Shown piece by piece: positions 18,305 to 26,860 of a DNA stretch of 64,000 nt. The notes under the pieces are model-generated. The model did no database searches and was not told where the DNA came from. It worked only from the letters and a program-made list of their open reading frames with translations. Source of the stretch: a virus. The stretch's first letter is position 1. Every line of letters begins with the position of its first letter. The translations under genes and the position numbers were made by a program. The DNA lies in IMG/VR virus record IMGVR_UViG_3300046464_000129, positions 1 to 64,000 of that record; one strand, written 5' to 3'.

Positions 18305-18649
18305 TTATCCGCTAAAGTCCATTCTCCAAGGATACATTGTGTATCCTGCTGGCTTTAAAATATATTCTTCAAACAATATAATAAGTACGATACCAAACAC
18401 ATACTTTACCCATGTAGGCCAAGTGTTTTGCCATCTTGTAAATGGTTTCAATATCCACATCCAAAAACTTGCTACTTTACCCCAAAACCAATCACCAATA
18501 TTAAATGGTGGCGTTTTCCATAAAACTACTGGAATGAAAAGATACCATATCCAAACTGGTATTTCATCTGTTGGTTCAGATGCATATATTAGGAAACACA
18601 CTATTGCTAATAGATATATTCCAATGTAATTTTTTAAATGATTATACAT
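18305..18649 (-). CDS. Membrane protein of unknown function
   Basis: About 114 residues from the ATG at 18647-18649, whose ATGTATAA overlaps the stop of the amidinotransferase gene. Three hydrophobic helices are visible: near residues 8-24, 33-45 and 84-102, with aromatic-rich loops (WFWGKVASFWMWILKPF). There is no signal peptide and no family is recognised. Its place between an amidinotransferase and an rSAM/SPASM gene suggests a membrane-associated partner of this pathway, which is inference. Confidence 0.75.
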   Translation of the reverse strand: MYNHLKNYIGIYLLAIVCFLIYASEPTDEIPVWIWYLFIPVVLWKTPPFNIGDWFWGKVASFWMWILKPFTRWQNTWPTWVKYVFGIVLIILFEEYILKPAGYTMYPWRMDFSG

Positions 18650-19706
18650 AACTCTCACAATCTCCTTCTCTAACTATATCACTCGTTAAGCAATGTATGC
18701 CACCATCCCAAAAATACTGATGTCTAAAATTCCAGTAAATTGGTTCAATACCATGTGCTTCCATTTCAGCAAAGGCGGCTTCGTTCTTGCCTGTGCAGAT
18801 TACTGTGTTCTCATCTAACGATAATACGTTAACATCAAATACACTTTCGTCTGGACAGCCTACCCAATGCTCTAGCCATTTGCTTACATACTCTGTATGA
18901 AATCTTTGCTTACGAGTATTTTGAAAATCTTCTGGCATATCAAAATCATCTGCTACTTCAATGATAGTCCAGTTCTTCATTTCTTCTGGTACCCAGTTTT
19001 TATTCCAGGTCATTAGTACACCAGGTTTCAGCAATGCAATTTTGCCATCGATATGTCCTCCGACTGGTATGTCCAAAAATTGTGTCTTAGGATATCGCAA
19101 CTTTATTTCACGTTGAATCCACTCACGGCCCAGTTCCGTACCTTTACCTCGCTTATTGTCTCCCTCATAGGGTTGGCTAAACAACACGCGGTCCCCACAC
19201 TTTATCATGTTAGCCGCATGATAAAGTAAGCGATGATTCTCTACAAAGTAGTCGTATTTTTTACCACTCTCAATCATTGCTCCTGGCATACTAACCCAAT
19301 CAGCACCTTCACGAAACCATTTACTACAATGGTCGTAGTATGCTAGATTCTCAAAATATCTATTATCACTACCTGTATAAATTTCAAATATTGTATTACC
19401 GTAAGGCATTAATGTATCACGTGGCATTAATGGATGATTAGGAAATCTACAATGCATCCAAGGTAGCTGAATTTGCTCGCCACCGGTGATTGTAAATATG
19501 TCTTTTGGCCTTACGACCTCAACACCTTTGCTTTTTAATATATTTTCTAGTATGGTTAAATCTTCGGCAGTTTCTCTGAATATTTGTTCCATGACAGTTC
19601 TGGTCTCTTCGTCCTTATGCCATTCAAATGTTTCTGGAGGAAACGGAGCACCTAATATAACCCGTTTGAGCGGTTGAAACTCGCTCCATACATTAACTGA
19701 TTTCAT
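18642..19706 (-). CDS. Amidinotransferase (glycine/inosamine amidinotransferase family)
   Basis: 354 residues. The opening N-V-W-S-E-F-Q-P-L-K-R-V-I-L-G is typical of arginine:glycine/inosamine-phosphate amidinotransferases. H219 (VGGHIDG) and C339 (GGIHCLTSD) match the catalytic His and Cys that carry the amidino group as a covalent intermediate. The acceptor amine is unknown. It is first in the long minus-strand rSAM operon, with AAGGAACATA before the ATG and a divergent promoter region upstream. A second copy lies at 23761-24993. Confidence 0.88.
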   Translation of the reverse strand: MKSVNVWSEFQPLKRVILGAPFPPETFEWHKDEETRTVMEQIFRETAEDLTILENILKSKGVEVVRPKDIFTITGGEQIQLPWMHCRFPNHPLMPRDTLMPYGNTIFEIYTGSDNRYFENLAYYDHCSKWFREGADWVSMPGAMIESGKKYDYFVENHRLLYHAANMIKCGDRVLFSQPYEGDNKRGKGTELGREWIQREIKLRYPKTQFLDIPVGGHIDGKIALLKPGVLMTWNKNWVPEEMKNWTIIEVADDFDMPEDFQNTRKQRFHTEYVSKWLEHWVGCPDESVFDVNVLSLDENTVICTGKNEAAFAEMEAHGIEPIYWNFRHQYFWDGGIHCLTSDIVREGDCESYV

Positions 19707-19761
19707 TATGTTCCTTTGGTAGTTTTCTACTTAATTATGCTTGTTGGTAGATTTCTGTTGC

Positions 19762-19775
19762 ATAAATATATTTAT
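19762..19775. promoter_or_regulatory. Palindromic AT box in the divergent intergenic region
   Basis: ATAAATATATTTAT is a perfect 14-base palindrome between the divergent genes at 19706 and 19808, so a T4-late-type ATAAATA box is presented on both strands. It lies about 56 bases from the minus-strand ATG and 33 from the plus-strand ATG. I infer a shared bidirectional late promoter. Confidence 0.5.
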
Positions 19776-19807
19776 CCGTATATAATATATGCAATGGAGC
19801 AAAAATC

Positions 19808-20638
19808 ATGACAAGAATCGCTAAAGATATTATAGCAAAGGATGACTTCATAGTCAACATATTTGATTATAATAAAGATAAAATATTCAATACCGATGAG
19901 TTATATGCCGCATTTGAGAGCGGTTGGCCTGTGGTTATTCAAAATTTACCCATAGAAGGGCTAGATTACAAGTATTATGATGATCTAGAGGATTGGACTA
20001 TTAAGGATAACAAGTGGATTATGCCTTGGTATAACAGCCATATAAAAAACCGTGATAGATTACGTGAAGAACGTAATTGGTCTGAGGAACAAATTGACGT
20101 ATTCCACAAGAAACATAAGCAGGCAAATAATGCTTGGAATGAACTATTTGATAAAATGTTTCCAAAATACAATACTACAGAACGTATGCTCAGTCATAGA
20201 TACAATACACTAGTTGAAAATAAACTACACTTAGATGAACTAGATGAGCAACATACAGGTAACGAGCAACAGATACGTATGTTTGTACAACTAGATAAAA
20301 AACGTCCCAGAGTACTTACATTTGGTCCTGACTTAGAACAACTGTATCAAAAATATTATTGGGAATTTAATTTAAGAGATATAGATAAAAATAATGTACA
20401 CAAATTTATAAGTGAAATGAGAAATCGTTGTGTATGGAATGATAAGAAATGGGATCAATTTCATCACCCATTACATTATATTACTTTTAATCCAGGCGAC
20501 ATTTGGTTTTTTAATGCACAATGGATTACACATCAAATAGTATATGGAACAAAACTACAATGTTTTGAAGCTGACATTTTAAATGATAGTTTAATCTATC
20601 CTGAACTATGTATGGCTGAACGTATTAAAAACTTATAG
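19808..20638 (+). CDS. Possible 2OG-Fe(II) oxygenase-like protein
   Basis: 276 residues and the only complete plus-strand gene in the window, started by GGAG-CAAAAATC-ATG. Motifs compatible with a jelly-roll oxygenase are H-x-D in K-L-H-L-D-E, a long spacer, then F-N-P-G-D-I-W-F-F-N-x-x-W-x-T-H-Q with a distal histidine. These motifs alone do not settle the family. It is divergent from the rSAM operon and convergent with the nitroreductase gene (6-base overlap), suggesting independent control. Confidence 0.5.
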   Translation: MTRIAKDIIAKDDFIVNIFDYNKDKIFNTDELYAAFESGWPVVIQNLPIEGLDYKYYDDLEDWTIKDNKWIMPWYNSHIKNRDRLREERNWSEEQIDVFHKKHKQANNAWNELFDKMFPKYNTTERMLSHRYNTLVENKLHLDELDEQHTGNEQQIRMFVQLDKKRPRVLTFGPDLEQLYQKYYWEFNLRDIDKNNVHKFISEMRNRCVWNDKKWDQFHHPLHYITFNPGDIWFFNAQWITHQIVYGTKLQCFEADILNDSLIYPELCMAERIKNL

Positions 20639-21316
20639 TTTTAATTTATATACATCTTCAAACTTAGGTTCTGCATAAGGTCGATAATCATATGGATATG
20701 GAATAGTTCTGTGTAAGCCTGTTCTAGGATCTTTATATCTTGGATAGTCAGTTTCTTTTCCAGTAACTGAATCTGTTCTACTCTCTCTACCAACGCCAAT
20801 TATTAAATCTGCTTTTCCATGAGTTCCTAATATTCTTGCCGCTTCACCTCTACTTCTTAAGCATTGACATAAACCAGTATGCCATCCTCTAGCAGTGAGT
20901 GCATGAATAAAAGAAAGAGCAACCATACCAAGTTCAATGTTATCAGTATTAGCTACTCCTTCAGGAACTCTATGTTCTATTTGTTGATATAAAGTTTCTG
21001 CTTTGTGTACATTACGTTTACTGAATACAATTAATGTTGGTGCAAGTATTTGAGGATTACCTCTATCTTCTTCAATAGACTTATCTGTATTTCTATGACT
21101 ATTTAAATGAAATTCTTTTCTAGTTTCTTCATCTGTTGGTCCTCTAATTATATCAATAACGTATGGCATTCTTCTATTTTTACTAGGGCAATATTTGTGT
21201 ACTTCTCTAGCAACTTCTTCCATAACTTCAGCAGGAACTAATTCATCAGTCCAACTAAATGTTGTCCATCTGTTAGATATAATATCTTCCCACTTTTCGT
21301 ATTTAAAATCACTCAT
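20633..21316 (-). CDS. Nitroreductase-family flavoprotein
   Basis: 227 residues. The early S-N-R-W-T-T-F-x-W segment near the start, the N-I-E-L-G-M-V-A-L-S-F-I-H-A-L-T-A-R-G-W-H-T-G middle helix and the L-I-I-G-V-G block fit the FMN-dependent nitroreductase fold. The family reduces nitro groups, quinones or flavins, or catalyses dehydrogenations. A late-type box overlaps its leader (AATAAATAGTATAAAGGAG), giving a strong ribosome site. A role as a flavin reductant for neighbouring oxidative enzymes is possible but unproven. Confidence 0.78.
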   Translation of the reverse strand: MSDFKYEKWEDIISNRWTTFSWTDELVPAEVMEEVAREVHKYCPSKNRRMPYVIDIIRGPTDEETRKEFHLNSHRNTDKSIEEDRGNPQILAPTLIVFSKRNVHKAETLYQQIEHRVPEGVANTDNIELGMVALSFIHALTARGWHTGLCQCLRSRGEAARILGTHGKADLIIGVGRESRTDSVTGKETDYPRYKDPRTGLHRTIPYPYDYRPYAEPKFEDVYKLKL

Positions 21317-21335
21317 AATACTTGCTCCTTTATAC

Positions 21336-21342
21336 TATTTAT
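21336..21342 (-). promoter_or_regulatory. T4-late-type promoter box before nitroreductase gene
   Basis: Minus-strand ATAAATA followed by GTATAAAGGAGC, about 20 bases before the ATG at 21316 and immediately after the upstream stop. Match to the T4 late -10 consensus TATAAATA is 7 of 8. Confidence 0.5.
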
Positions 21343-22787
21343 TATGCTACTACTGTATATTCGTACAAGTATGTTGTACTTGCTGGTGCTACACTTACAT
21401 CAAAGTAATAATCATAGTAATCGCCACTGATTTGAGTCTTAGTAATATTACCTGTTACTGTCATTGAAGTTCCTGATGTTGTACCAACATAGAATGTATC
21501 ACCTGTTGATAAGTTATCTAGAACATAGTTAATATTTCTACGTAAGTCATGGTCCTTGCCTTCATTCATTCTAACACGCATTTGTGCGTTTCCAGTTGAA
21601 CTGTCAGCCGCTGTGTACCATTGTGTCTGTGATGAACCTGAATCGCTATAGTATTCACCACCTGTGAATGTTTCACCAGACGATGGAGCAGTCCAGGTTT
21701 GTGATGGATCAGCAATATGGAACCATTGTGATTCTGCGAGTATATTACTATAATCACCTGCTTGTTTCATCAACCAAACTTGTCTAATTTCGCCATCTTC
21801 TGTGACACTATCATCTATCGCAGTTATAGTAGCACTAACTTGTCCATTTGAAACTGTTAGCCATCCACTTGTTGAAGGATTACCTGATACGTCATTCCAG
21901 TTTGGATCACTACCTGATTGGTATGAACCATAATATGTTGATACACAAGTATAGTAAACTTGTATTCCGTCTGGTGCATTGGTTGTTGCTGTCCATGTCA
22001 TAGTATCACCTTCTTCTAATTGTGCCTGATAAGCACCGTCATCATAATTTGAACTATGAACTCCATAGTCGGTTGCACCTGAGGCAAGAGTACCATACGT
22101 AACCGGACTAGCAATATCAATCGTTGTTGCTACGCTCCAATTAAAATCAGAAGCGTCTTGAGTAGCTGGTGTTGTTGATGTATCGTTTATTGTAACATAC
22201 TTAATATTTGAATTACCATTGTCTAACGATATTTGTAAAGTTTCTGTTCCTTCTGTAGTAGAATCAGCAGTAATATTTAAAGTTATTGAATCTGTTGTTC
22301 CAACAACAAAGTTTCCTGTAAGACTAGCATTATCAATATCTGCACTAGAAACTCCAGAGATTGTATATGGCAATGTAGTTCCGTCAGCTACGGCTGTTGT
22401 TGCTAGAGATATTGTAACTGAGCCACCTTCATTAACTGTTGAATAATCGCACGATAAACTATAGCTTAAAAATTCGGCATCTTTTTCTGCATACAAATCA
22501 CCATCTTCTGTTGGACGTAATGTCCACGCACCAACTCTAACTCCGCCGTCTGCTATAAAAGGTCTTTGTGATCCTGTTATTGCAGTTTCAGATAGATTCA
22601 TATCTCCATTACCGTCAACTGTCATTCTCCAGTCTCCCATACGTAAACCTTTGTCAACTCTGAACATCTTTTGTGAACCTGATATAGTATGCATATTAGA
22701 AACTTGCAGGTCGCCGTTTGCTAATTCAACAATGCTCCATTCGCCTAAACGAACGCCAGCATCTGCCATAAATGCTTTTTGTGCCAT
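21342..22787 (-). CDS. Virion/adhesin-type structural protein with Calx-beta domain
   Basis: 481 residues. Three tandem repeats of about 35 residues open the protein (starting near 3, 39 and 74), each with a Q-K/R-x-F-x-x-D-x-G-x-R-x-G-x-W core. A Calx-beta-like segment follows (about 108-195: E-G-G-S-V-T-I-S-L then E-G-T-E-T-L-Q-I-S-L), then Thr/Ser/Gly-rich beta regions. There is no signal peptide. This composition is typical of phage tail, fibre or capsid-decoration proteins. A late-type box lies upstream. It could also be a target of the surrounding modifying enzymes. Confidence 0.75.
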   Translation of the reverse strand: MAQKAFMADAGVRLGEWSIVELANGDLQVSNMHTISGSQKMFRVDKGLRMGDWRMTVDGNGDMNLSETAITGSQRPFIADGGVRVGAWTLRPTEDGDLYAEKDAEFLSYSLSCDYSTVNEGGSVTISLATTAVADGTTLPYTISGVSSADIDNASLTGNFVVGTTDSITLNITADSTTEGTETLQISLDNGNSNIKYVTINDTSTTPATQDASDFNWSVATTIDIASPVTYGTLASGATDYGVHSSNYDDGAYQAQLEEGDTMTWTATTNAPDGIQVYYTCVSTYYGSYQSGSDPNWNDVSGNPSTSGWLTVSNGQVSATITAIDDSVTEDGEIRQVWLMKQAGDYSNILAESQWFHIADPSQTWTAPSSGETFTGGEYYSDSGSSQTQWYTAADSSTGNAQMRVRMNEGKDHDLRRNINYVLDNLSTGDTFYVGTTSGTSMTVTGNITKTQISGDYYDYYFDVSVAPASTTYLYEYTVVA

Positions 22788-22831
22788 GATAATCTCCTAA
22801 AGTATTACAGTTACTTCTCTAACTATTCTAG

Positions 22832-22838
22832 TATTTAT
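22832..22838 (-). promoter_or_regulatory. T4-late-type promoter box before the structural gene
   Basis: Minus-strand AAATAAATAC, about 45 bases before the ATG at 22787, which is itself preceded by TAGGAG. The position suits a late promoter for a structural gene. Confidence 0.55.
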
Positions 22839-22855
22839 TTAGATATTGGTAATAA

Positions 22856-23683
22856 TTAAGTTACAGTATTTTGTTTATCTAAAGCACTAATCATTCTTGT
22901 CATGCCTATACCACCGCCTACACGTGGGAAGAAGTCAAACTTTAAGAACTCTTCTAGTTCTGCTTGTACTCGTTCTTTACCAAATAGTTTAAATAATAGT
23001 TCACTATATGCACCTTCTGTAATAGTATGAAATGTATCTCGCATTTGTTCTACATCACATGAACGTTCTGCACTTCCTATTGTTTCCATTCCACCTAGTA
23101 TTACATCAATCTTCTTTGATTCTGTGTCACCAGGATATCTACTCATATTCCAAAAAGGACTTGTGAATTCTGGAAAGTCTGTAATCATTGCAGTTTTAAA
23201 GTCTTCGTACATTTTAGTTTCATGTTCTGCCTTTAGCTCACCTTCAACACCATAATGACTTTGCCAATCAGCATATGTCATTTCGTATGGTTTTTCAAAG
23301 CCTAAGTAATCTACTAGTTCGTATTCCATTTCTTTTAAATTGTCAATGTTACCTGGCATTTCAAATTCAAACATTGGAAATATTATATCGTGTCTACCTG
23401 GAATAGCATTTGGCTCTTGTCTATAGCTGGTACTTACACAAAAGAAACCTTTTGCATTAGGGTCTGTAAGTAATTCGTGTTCAAGCCACATTTGACCTGT
23501 TTGTGGAAGTGGCCATACTTGACCTGCATAATTGTATGTTGCTACATTAAATGGATCTTCACAAGCGGCAAGTATTGATAATCTGTTTTGGGTATGGACT
23601 TCTTGGAAACCTTTAGCCAAAAAAAATGACCTTAAAAGGCCAACTGCGTCTGTAAATTTTTGTGGGGATATTAACTGTGTCAT
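22856..23683 (-). CDS. AsnA-like class II aminoacyl-tRNA synthetase-fold ligase
   Basis: 275 residues from the ATG at 23681-23683, chosen for its AAGGAAAAAGAA leader; an in-frame start 15 codons earlier lacks support. Class II motif 2 (S-Y-R-Q-E-P-N then R-H-D-I-I-F-P-M-F-E-F-E-M) and motif 3 (G-G-G-I-G-M-T-R) are clear. No anticodon-binding domain is present. This matches the asparagine-synthetase-A/AspRS-like paralogs that adenylate an amino acid and transfer it to ammonia or another amine. Here it may activate an amino acid for the rSAM-associated pathway. Confidence 0.82.
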   Translation of the reverse strand: MTQLISPQKFTDAVGLLRSFFLAKGFQEVHTQNRLSILAACEDPFNVATYNYAGQVWPLPQTGQMWLEHELLTDPNAKGFFCVSTSYRQEPNAIPGRHDIIFPMFEFEMPGNIDNLKEMEYELVDYLGFEKPYEMTYADWQSHYGVEGELKAEHETKMYEDFKTAMITDFPEFTSPFWNMSRYPGDTESKKIDVILGGMETIGSAERSCDVEQMRDTFHTITEGAYSELLFKLFGKERVQAELEEFLKFDFFPRVGGGIGMTRMISALDKQNTVT

Positions 23684-23757
23684 TTCTTTTTCCTTTTCAT
23701 TGTTCAAAAAAAAATATTTGATAGCCAAAAAAAAATCTGATTAATTTGTTATCGTTT

Positions 23758-23764
23758 TATTTAT
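23758..23764 (-). promoter_or_regulatory. T4-late-type promoter box before AsnA-like gene
   Basis: Minus-strand GATAAATAAAACG, overlapping the stop of the amidinotransferase gene and about 75 bases before the start at 23683. Confidence 0.45.
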
Positions 23765-24993
23765 CTTCGTAGCTCGTTATTACCCCATAATCTACCAAAC
23801 TCAATTCCCTGATCTCCACGTTCTGGAAAATAGTCTTCACAATCACCTTCACGTTCTAGATCACTTGTAGCACAATGTAATCCACCGTCCCAGAAGAATC
23901 TGTGTCTCATATTACAAGTAACTACATCTACTTTATGTTCACCTAATTTATCTTCAAGTTCTTTAGCAGGGCCACTAGCAATTACTGTATTCTCATTAAC
24001 ACTCAAACAATTTACATCAAAATTAGTCTCCCAACAAGCACCTACACTAGGGTGCATATATAAATCAATAAATTTATGTAATGCTTCGTTTTGTTCTTCG
24101 CCTGCTATCCAATAATCTGCTACTGGTCTTTTCTTGTTTAATCTCCAGTCATCTTTTACTGTTACTCTATAATCTTGCCAAGCAGTAGTATGATCATTAT
24201 GCTTTCTATCTATTTTAATAACATCCCAACCTGGATATGTTTCTTCATATTTGTTTACATTAGTATGACTAATAAGCAATCCTGGTCTCACTAGAGCTAA
24301 TACTGCATCTGTATGACCACCCATAACTGTAGTATTGATTCTAAAATTGTACCCATACTTTTCATTAAACTTTTTAAACCATTCAACTAATACTTTAGTA
24401 GGGCCATTAAAGTCATGTAAGTCAATCATAATATCTCTACCAGTTCTCATAATACTAGGCCAAGAAATAGCAAATCCTTTGCCTGGGTTTAGTGCCGTTG
24501 CTTCTTTTATTATGTTTAATTCTTGATTCTCATCTCCTAGATCTAAAAAATCATCACAACCTGCCCAAGGTGCATATTCATCTTCAGTAAAGATATTATG
24601 GTTATCAAGCATTGTTTTATTCCATTTTCTAAAAATACTATCACGTTTGCCTGTTAATAATTTTTCACCAAATATAATTTGATCATCTCTAGGTGTATTA
24701 AATGGTCTTGGTATGTATCCTTCTTCTTCTACAAATTCTGTTACACTTTCGTATCTTTTATTATCAGTTACACAAGTATCTGGCATTCTGTAAACTTTTA
24801 CACCATAACTTTCTGTTAATACTTTACAAAAATAATCCAAGTCTTCTCTGGTTTCTTCATTTACTTTCGTCATGACATCTGCTACTTTTTTATCATGATA
24901 GTCTTCAAAGAAGCCTTTAGGAAATACATTTCCCACCATTACCTTTGTTAGTTTATCCCAACTATTATAACTTTTAAATCCAAAATTATTCAT
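23761..24993 (-). CDS. Amidinotransferase-family protein, second copy
   Basis: 410 residues. It begins with S-W-D-K-L-T-K-V-M-V-G-N-V and has V-M-G-G-H-T-D (catalytic His) and C374 in G-G-L-H-C-A-T-S-D, as in the copy at 18642-19706. The shared R-E-G-D-C-E-x-Y ending is followed here by a 22-residue extension (G-I-E-F-G-R-L-W). It is about 56 residues longer, mainly by insertions near residues 80-130. GGAG precedes the ATG. Amidine transfer from arginine is expected; the acceptor is unknown. Confidence 0.86.
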   Translation of the reverse strand: MNNFGFKSYNSWDKLTKVMVGNVFPKGFFEDYHDKKVADVMTKVNEETREDLDYFCKVLTESYGVKVYRMPDTCVTDNKRYESVTEFVEEEGYIPRPFNTPRDDQIIFGEKLLTGKRDSIFRKWNKTMLDNHNIFTEDEYAPWAGCDDFLDLGDENQELNIIKEATALNPGKGFAISWPSIMRTGRDIMIDLHDFNGPTKVLVEWFKKFNEKYGYNFRINTTVMGGHTDAVLALVRPGLLISHTNVNKYEETYPGWDVIKIDRKHNDHTTAWQDYRVTVKDDWRLNKKRPVADYWIAGEEQNEALHKFIDLYMHPSVGACWETNFDVNCLSVNENTVIASGPAKELEDKLGEHKVDVVTCNMRHRFFWDGGLHCATSDLEREGDCEDYFPERGDQGIEFGRLWGNNELRR

Positions 24994-25059
24994 TACTTTT
25001 TTGCTCCTCCATTAAACCAAAATGACCACTTGCAATGCCAGTGAATATGTTCGTTAATG

Positions 25060-26319
25060 TTATTTAGTGACTTCTGATCTAATTCGTTCAAACTCGGGCG
25101 ACACTTTGGTAACCACGTGTTGTCTGAATCTGTCATAGTTTTCTGTGACTTTGACGTATTGACGCATGATGTCAGCATTATACTTATGCTTACTATCAAG
25201 ACTAAAATTAACCACTTCCATAAGTGGCTCTTCGTATTGTTTAAAGTGTGGGCTATTTCCGATACTCTTAAGAAATTCCAATATTTGTTCACGTTGTCTC
25301 TCTTTCAACCATTCTGGAGCATGAGCCATACTATAATATTGAGGTTCAATAAGTTGATTAGTACTCATTCCAATTCCTCTATTACTAGTCATTTGGTAGT
25401 CATGCATAAACTTCCAAAACTTTGTAATGTGAAGTGCATTAGTCATCTGGTTAACTGTAGTAACTCTTACCTTAATACGTTTACCTGCTTTAGTATCTGC
25501 AAACTTAACTAACTTATCAAAGTTCTTCCAAACACTATCCCATTTAGATGGCGGTCTTAAATAATCGTTCATTTCTTCCATACCTTCTAATGAGCAGTTA
25601 ACTATTACACGTTCAAACTTACTTAATTGTTCTAACCATTTGTCTTGCATATTAGTAATGTTTGTATAAAAACTTAACTCAATATGTTCTGCGTGTCCAC
25701 TTTCTACTGCAAGATCTAATAGTTTAAACATATCTTTGGCTACTGTTGGTTCGCCTCCAATTAATTTTATTTTACGAGCATACTTTAACATAGGAGTAAA
25801 ACTTTCCCATTCTATTCCTGGCTGAAGTAATGCTTTTTTCTTTTCTGCAATCATGCCTTTCCAATCCTTGTGATCTAACCCAAGTCCTTGGTCTATCATC
25901 TTTGCACGTTCTATACTTACCAAATGTGATGCTTCTTTGTTACACATTTGACATTGTAAATTACATAGATTTCCTAGTCTAAAATCAAATTGTAAAGGTT
26001 GTTCAACTTCCCAATCATTAGCTGAAGCATCAGCTACTACATCATCAATTACATCTTTCCATTGTTCATTTTCCCATTGTCTTGAACTCATAATGCCATT
26101 ACGTTCTAAGTGTTGACATTCGCCACATTCGGGTAACCATTCGCCTGCAGTCATTTTACGTCTTACTTCTTTTACGTAGTCATGATTCCAAGTACCTTCT
26201 ATACCTAGTTCTTCTTGATTAACTAGTTTTTTAGGTTCTTTGGCCATACAACATAGTCTATAACGTCCACCGTTATATGTACTATATTGAACAAATGGTA
26301 ACGAACAAAATCCGCTCAT
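25060..26319 (-). CDS. Twitch-domain radical SAM protein
   Basis: 419 residues from the ATG at 26317-26319, two bases after the upstream stop; the longer open frame into the nucleosidase gene is not used. C5 (FCSLPFVQ), C23-C24 (RLCCMAK) and C65/C68 (ECGECQHLE) form the twitch module. C119, C123, C126 (LCNLQCQMC) and I-G-G-E-P form the rSAM core. The tail N-Y-D-R-F-R then V-S-P-E-F matches the conserved C-terminal motif. It is translated right after the nucleosidase that would remove its 5'-deoxyadenosine product. Confidence 0.94.
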   Translation of the reverse strand: MSGFCSLPFVQYSTYNGGRYRLCCMAKEPKKLVNQEELGIEGTWNHDYVKEVRRKMTAGEWLPECGECQHLERNGIMSSRQWENEQWKDVIDDVVADASANDWEVEQPLQFDFRLGNLCNLQCQMCNKEASHLVSIERAKMIDQGLGLDHKDWKGMIAEKKKALLQPGIEWESFTPMLKYARKIKLIGGEPTVAKDMFKLLDLAVESGHAEHIELSFYTNITNMQDKWLEQLSKFERVIVNCSLEGMEEMNDYLRPPSKWDSVWKNFDKLVKFADTKAGKRIKVRVTTVNQMTNALHITKFWKFMHDYQMTSNRGIGMSTNQLIEPQYYSMAHAPEWLKERQREQILEFLKSIGNSPHFKQYEEPLMEVVNFSLDSKHKYNADIMRQYVKVTENYDRFRQHVVTKVSPEFERIRSEVTK

Positions 26320-26320
26320 A

Positions 26321-26860
26321 TTATTTACACATCTCCAAAAAGGCACCTGCGCCTTTTGCTTGATTATTTTTCCAACTATCTGCCGCATTCTCATCAGCAA
26401 AATCTGTTACATATTTATAGCAAATAAAAGGCTTGTTAAAATGTTTACAAACTTTTGCTATACCATACGATTCCATATCAACTATATCACTTTCAAGTTC
26501 TGGTGGTGCTTGTACAAAATTATCACCACTACTACAACTCCATGCACTATTTGATATTCTAATATCTCCTGCAAATCCAGTTTCTTCAAAAGGAGTTATA
26601 CCTAACCCAGCTTGTGGTCTTGTATCCATATCACGTTGTTTAACAAGTCCAACCTGAACTAATTGTTCTGCTAGTTCTGTATTTAATGCACCAGCAGTTC
26701 CATAATTAATTACTGCTTCGCAATCAGATTGTATACAAGCCATAGTAGCAAACATTGTAGCATTTACTTTTCCGACTCCATGATACCAGACTTTATATTC
26801 TTCTGGATTTAGATTATGCTCTGGAAGTTCACCTTTCAGAGCTACTAATACATACTTCAT
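26321..26860 (-). CDS. MTA/SAH (5'-deoxyadenosine) nucleosidase-like protein
   Basis: 179 residues. The nucleoside phosphorylase-fold signature is visible: Y-G-T-A-G-A-L-N early, C-S-S-G-D-N-F, then D-I-V-D-M-E-S-Y-G-I-A-K-V with the purine/ribose-binding M-E, and K-Y-V-T-D-F-A-D with the catalytic Asp. It is shorter than bacterial MtnN (about 230). The family cleaves methylthioadenosine, S-adenosylhomocysteine and 5'-deoxyadenosine, the inhibitory by-products of SAM enzymes. It sits between two rSAM genes on tight junctions (TAATG), so a support role is likely. Confidence 0.85.
   Translation of the reverse strand: MKYVLVALKGELPEHNLNPEEYKVWYHGVGKVNATMFATMACIQSDCEAVINYGTAGALNTELAEQLVQVGLVKQRDMDTRPQAGLGITPFEETGFAGDIRISNSAWSCSSGDNFVQAPPELESDIVDMESYGIAKVCKHFNKPFICYKYVTDFADENAADSWKNNQAKGAGAFLEMCK

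Noticed and set aside
24993-25292. Lipoprotein-like reading frame with a hydrophobic stretch ending in T-S-C
   Set aside because: It overlaps the C-terminal coding region of the rSAM at 25060-26319 by over 200 bases in another frame, has no ribosome site, and that region is conserved with the other rSAM tails.
26320-26400. Extended start of the rSAM gene at 25060-26319
   Set aside because: The extra residues overlap the nucleosidase end and do not resemble any twitch N-terminus; the ATG at 26319 directly precedes the FCSLPF element.
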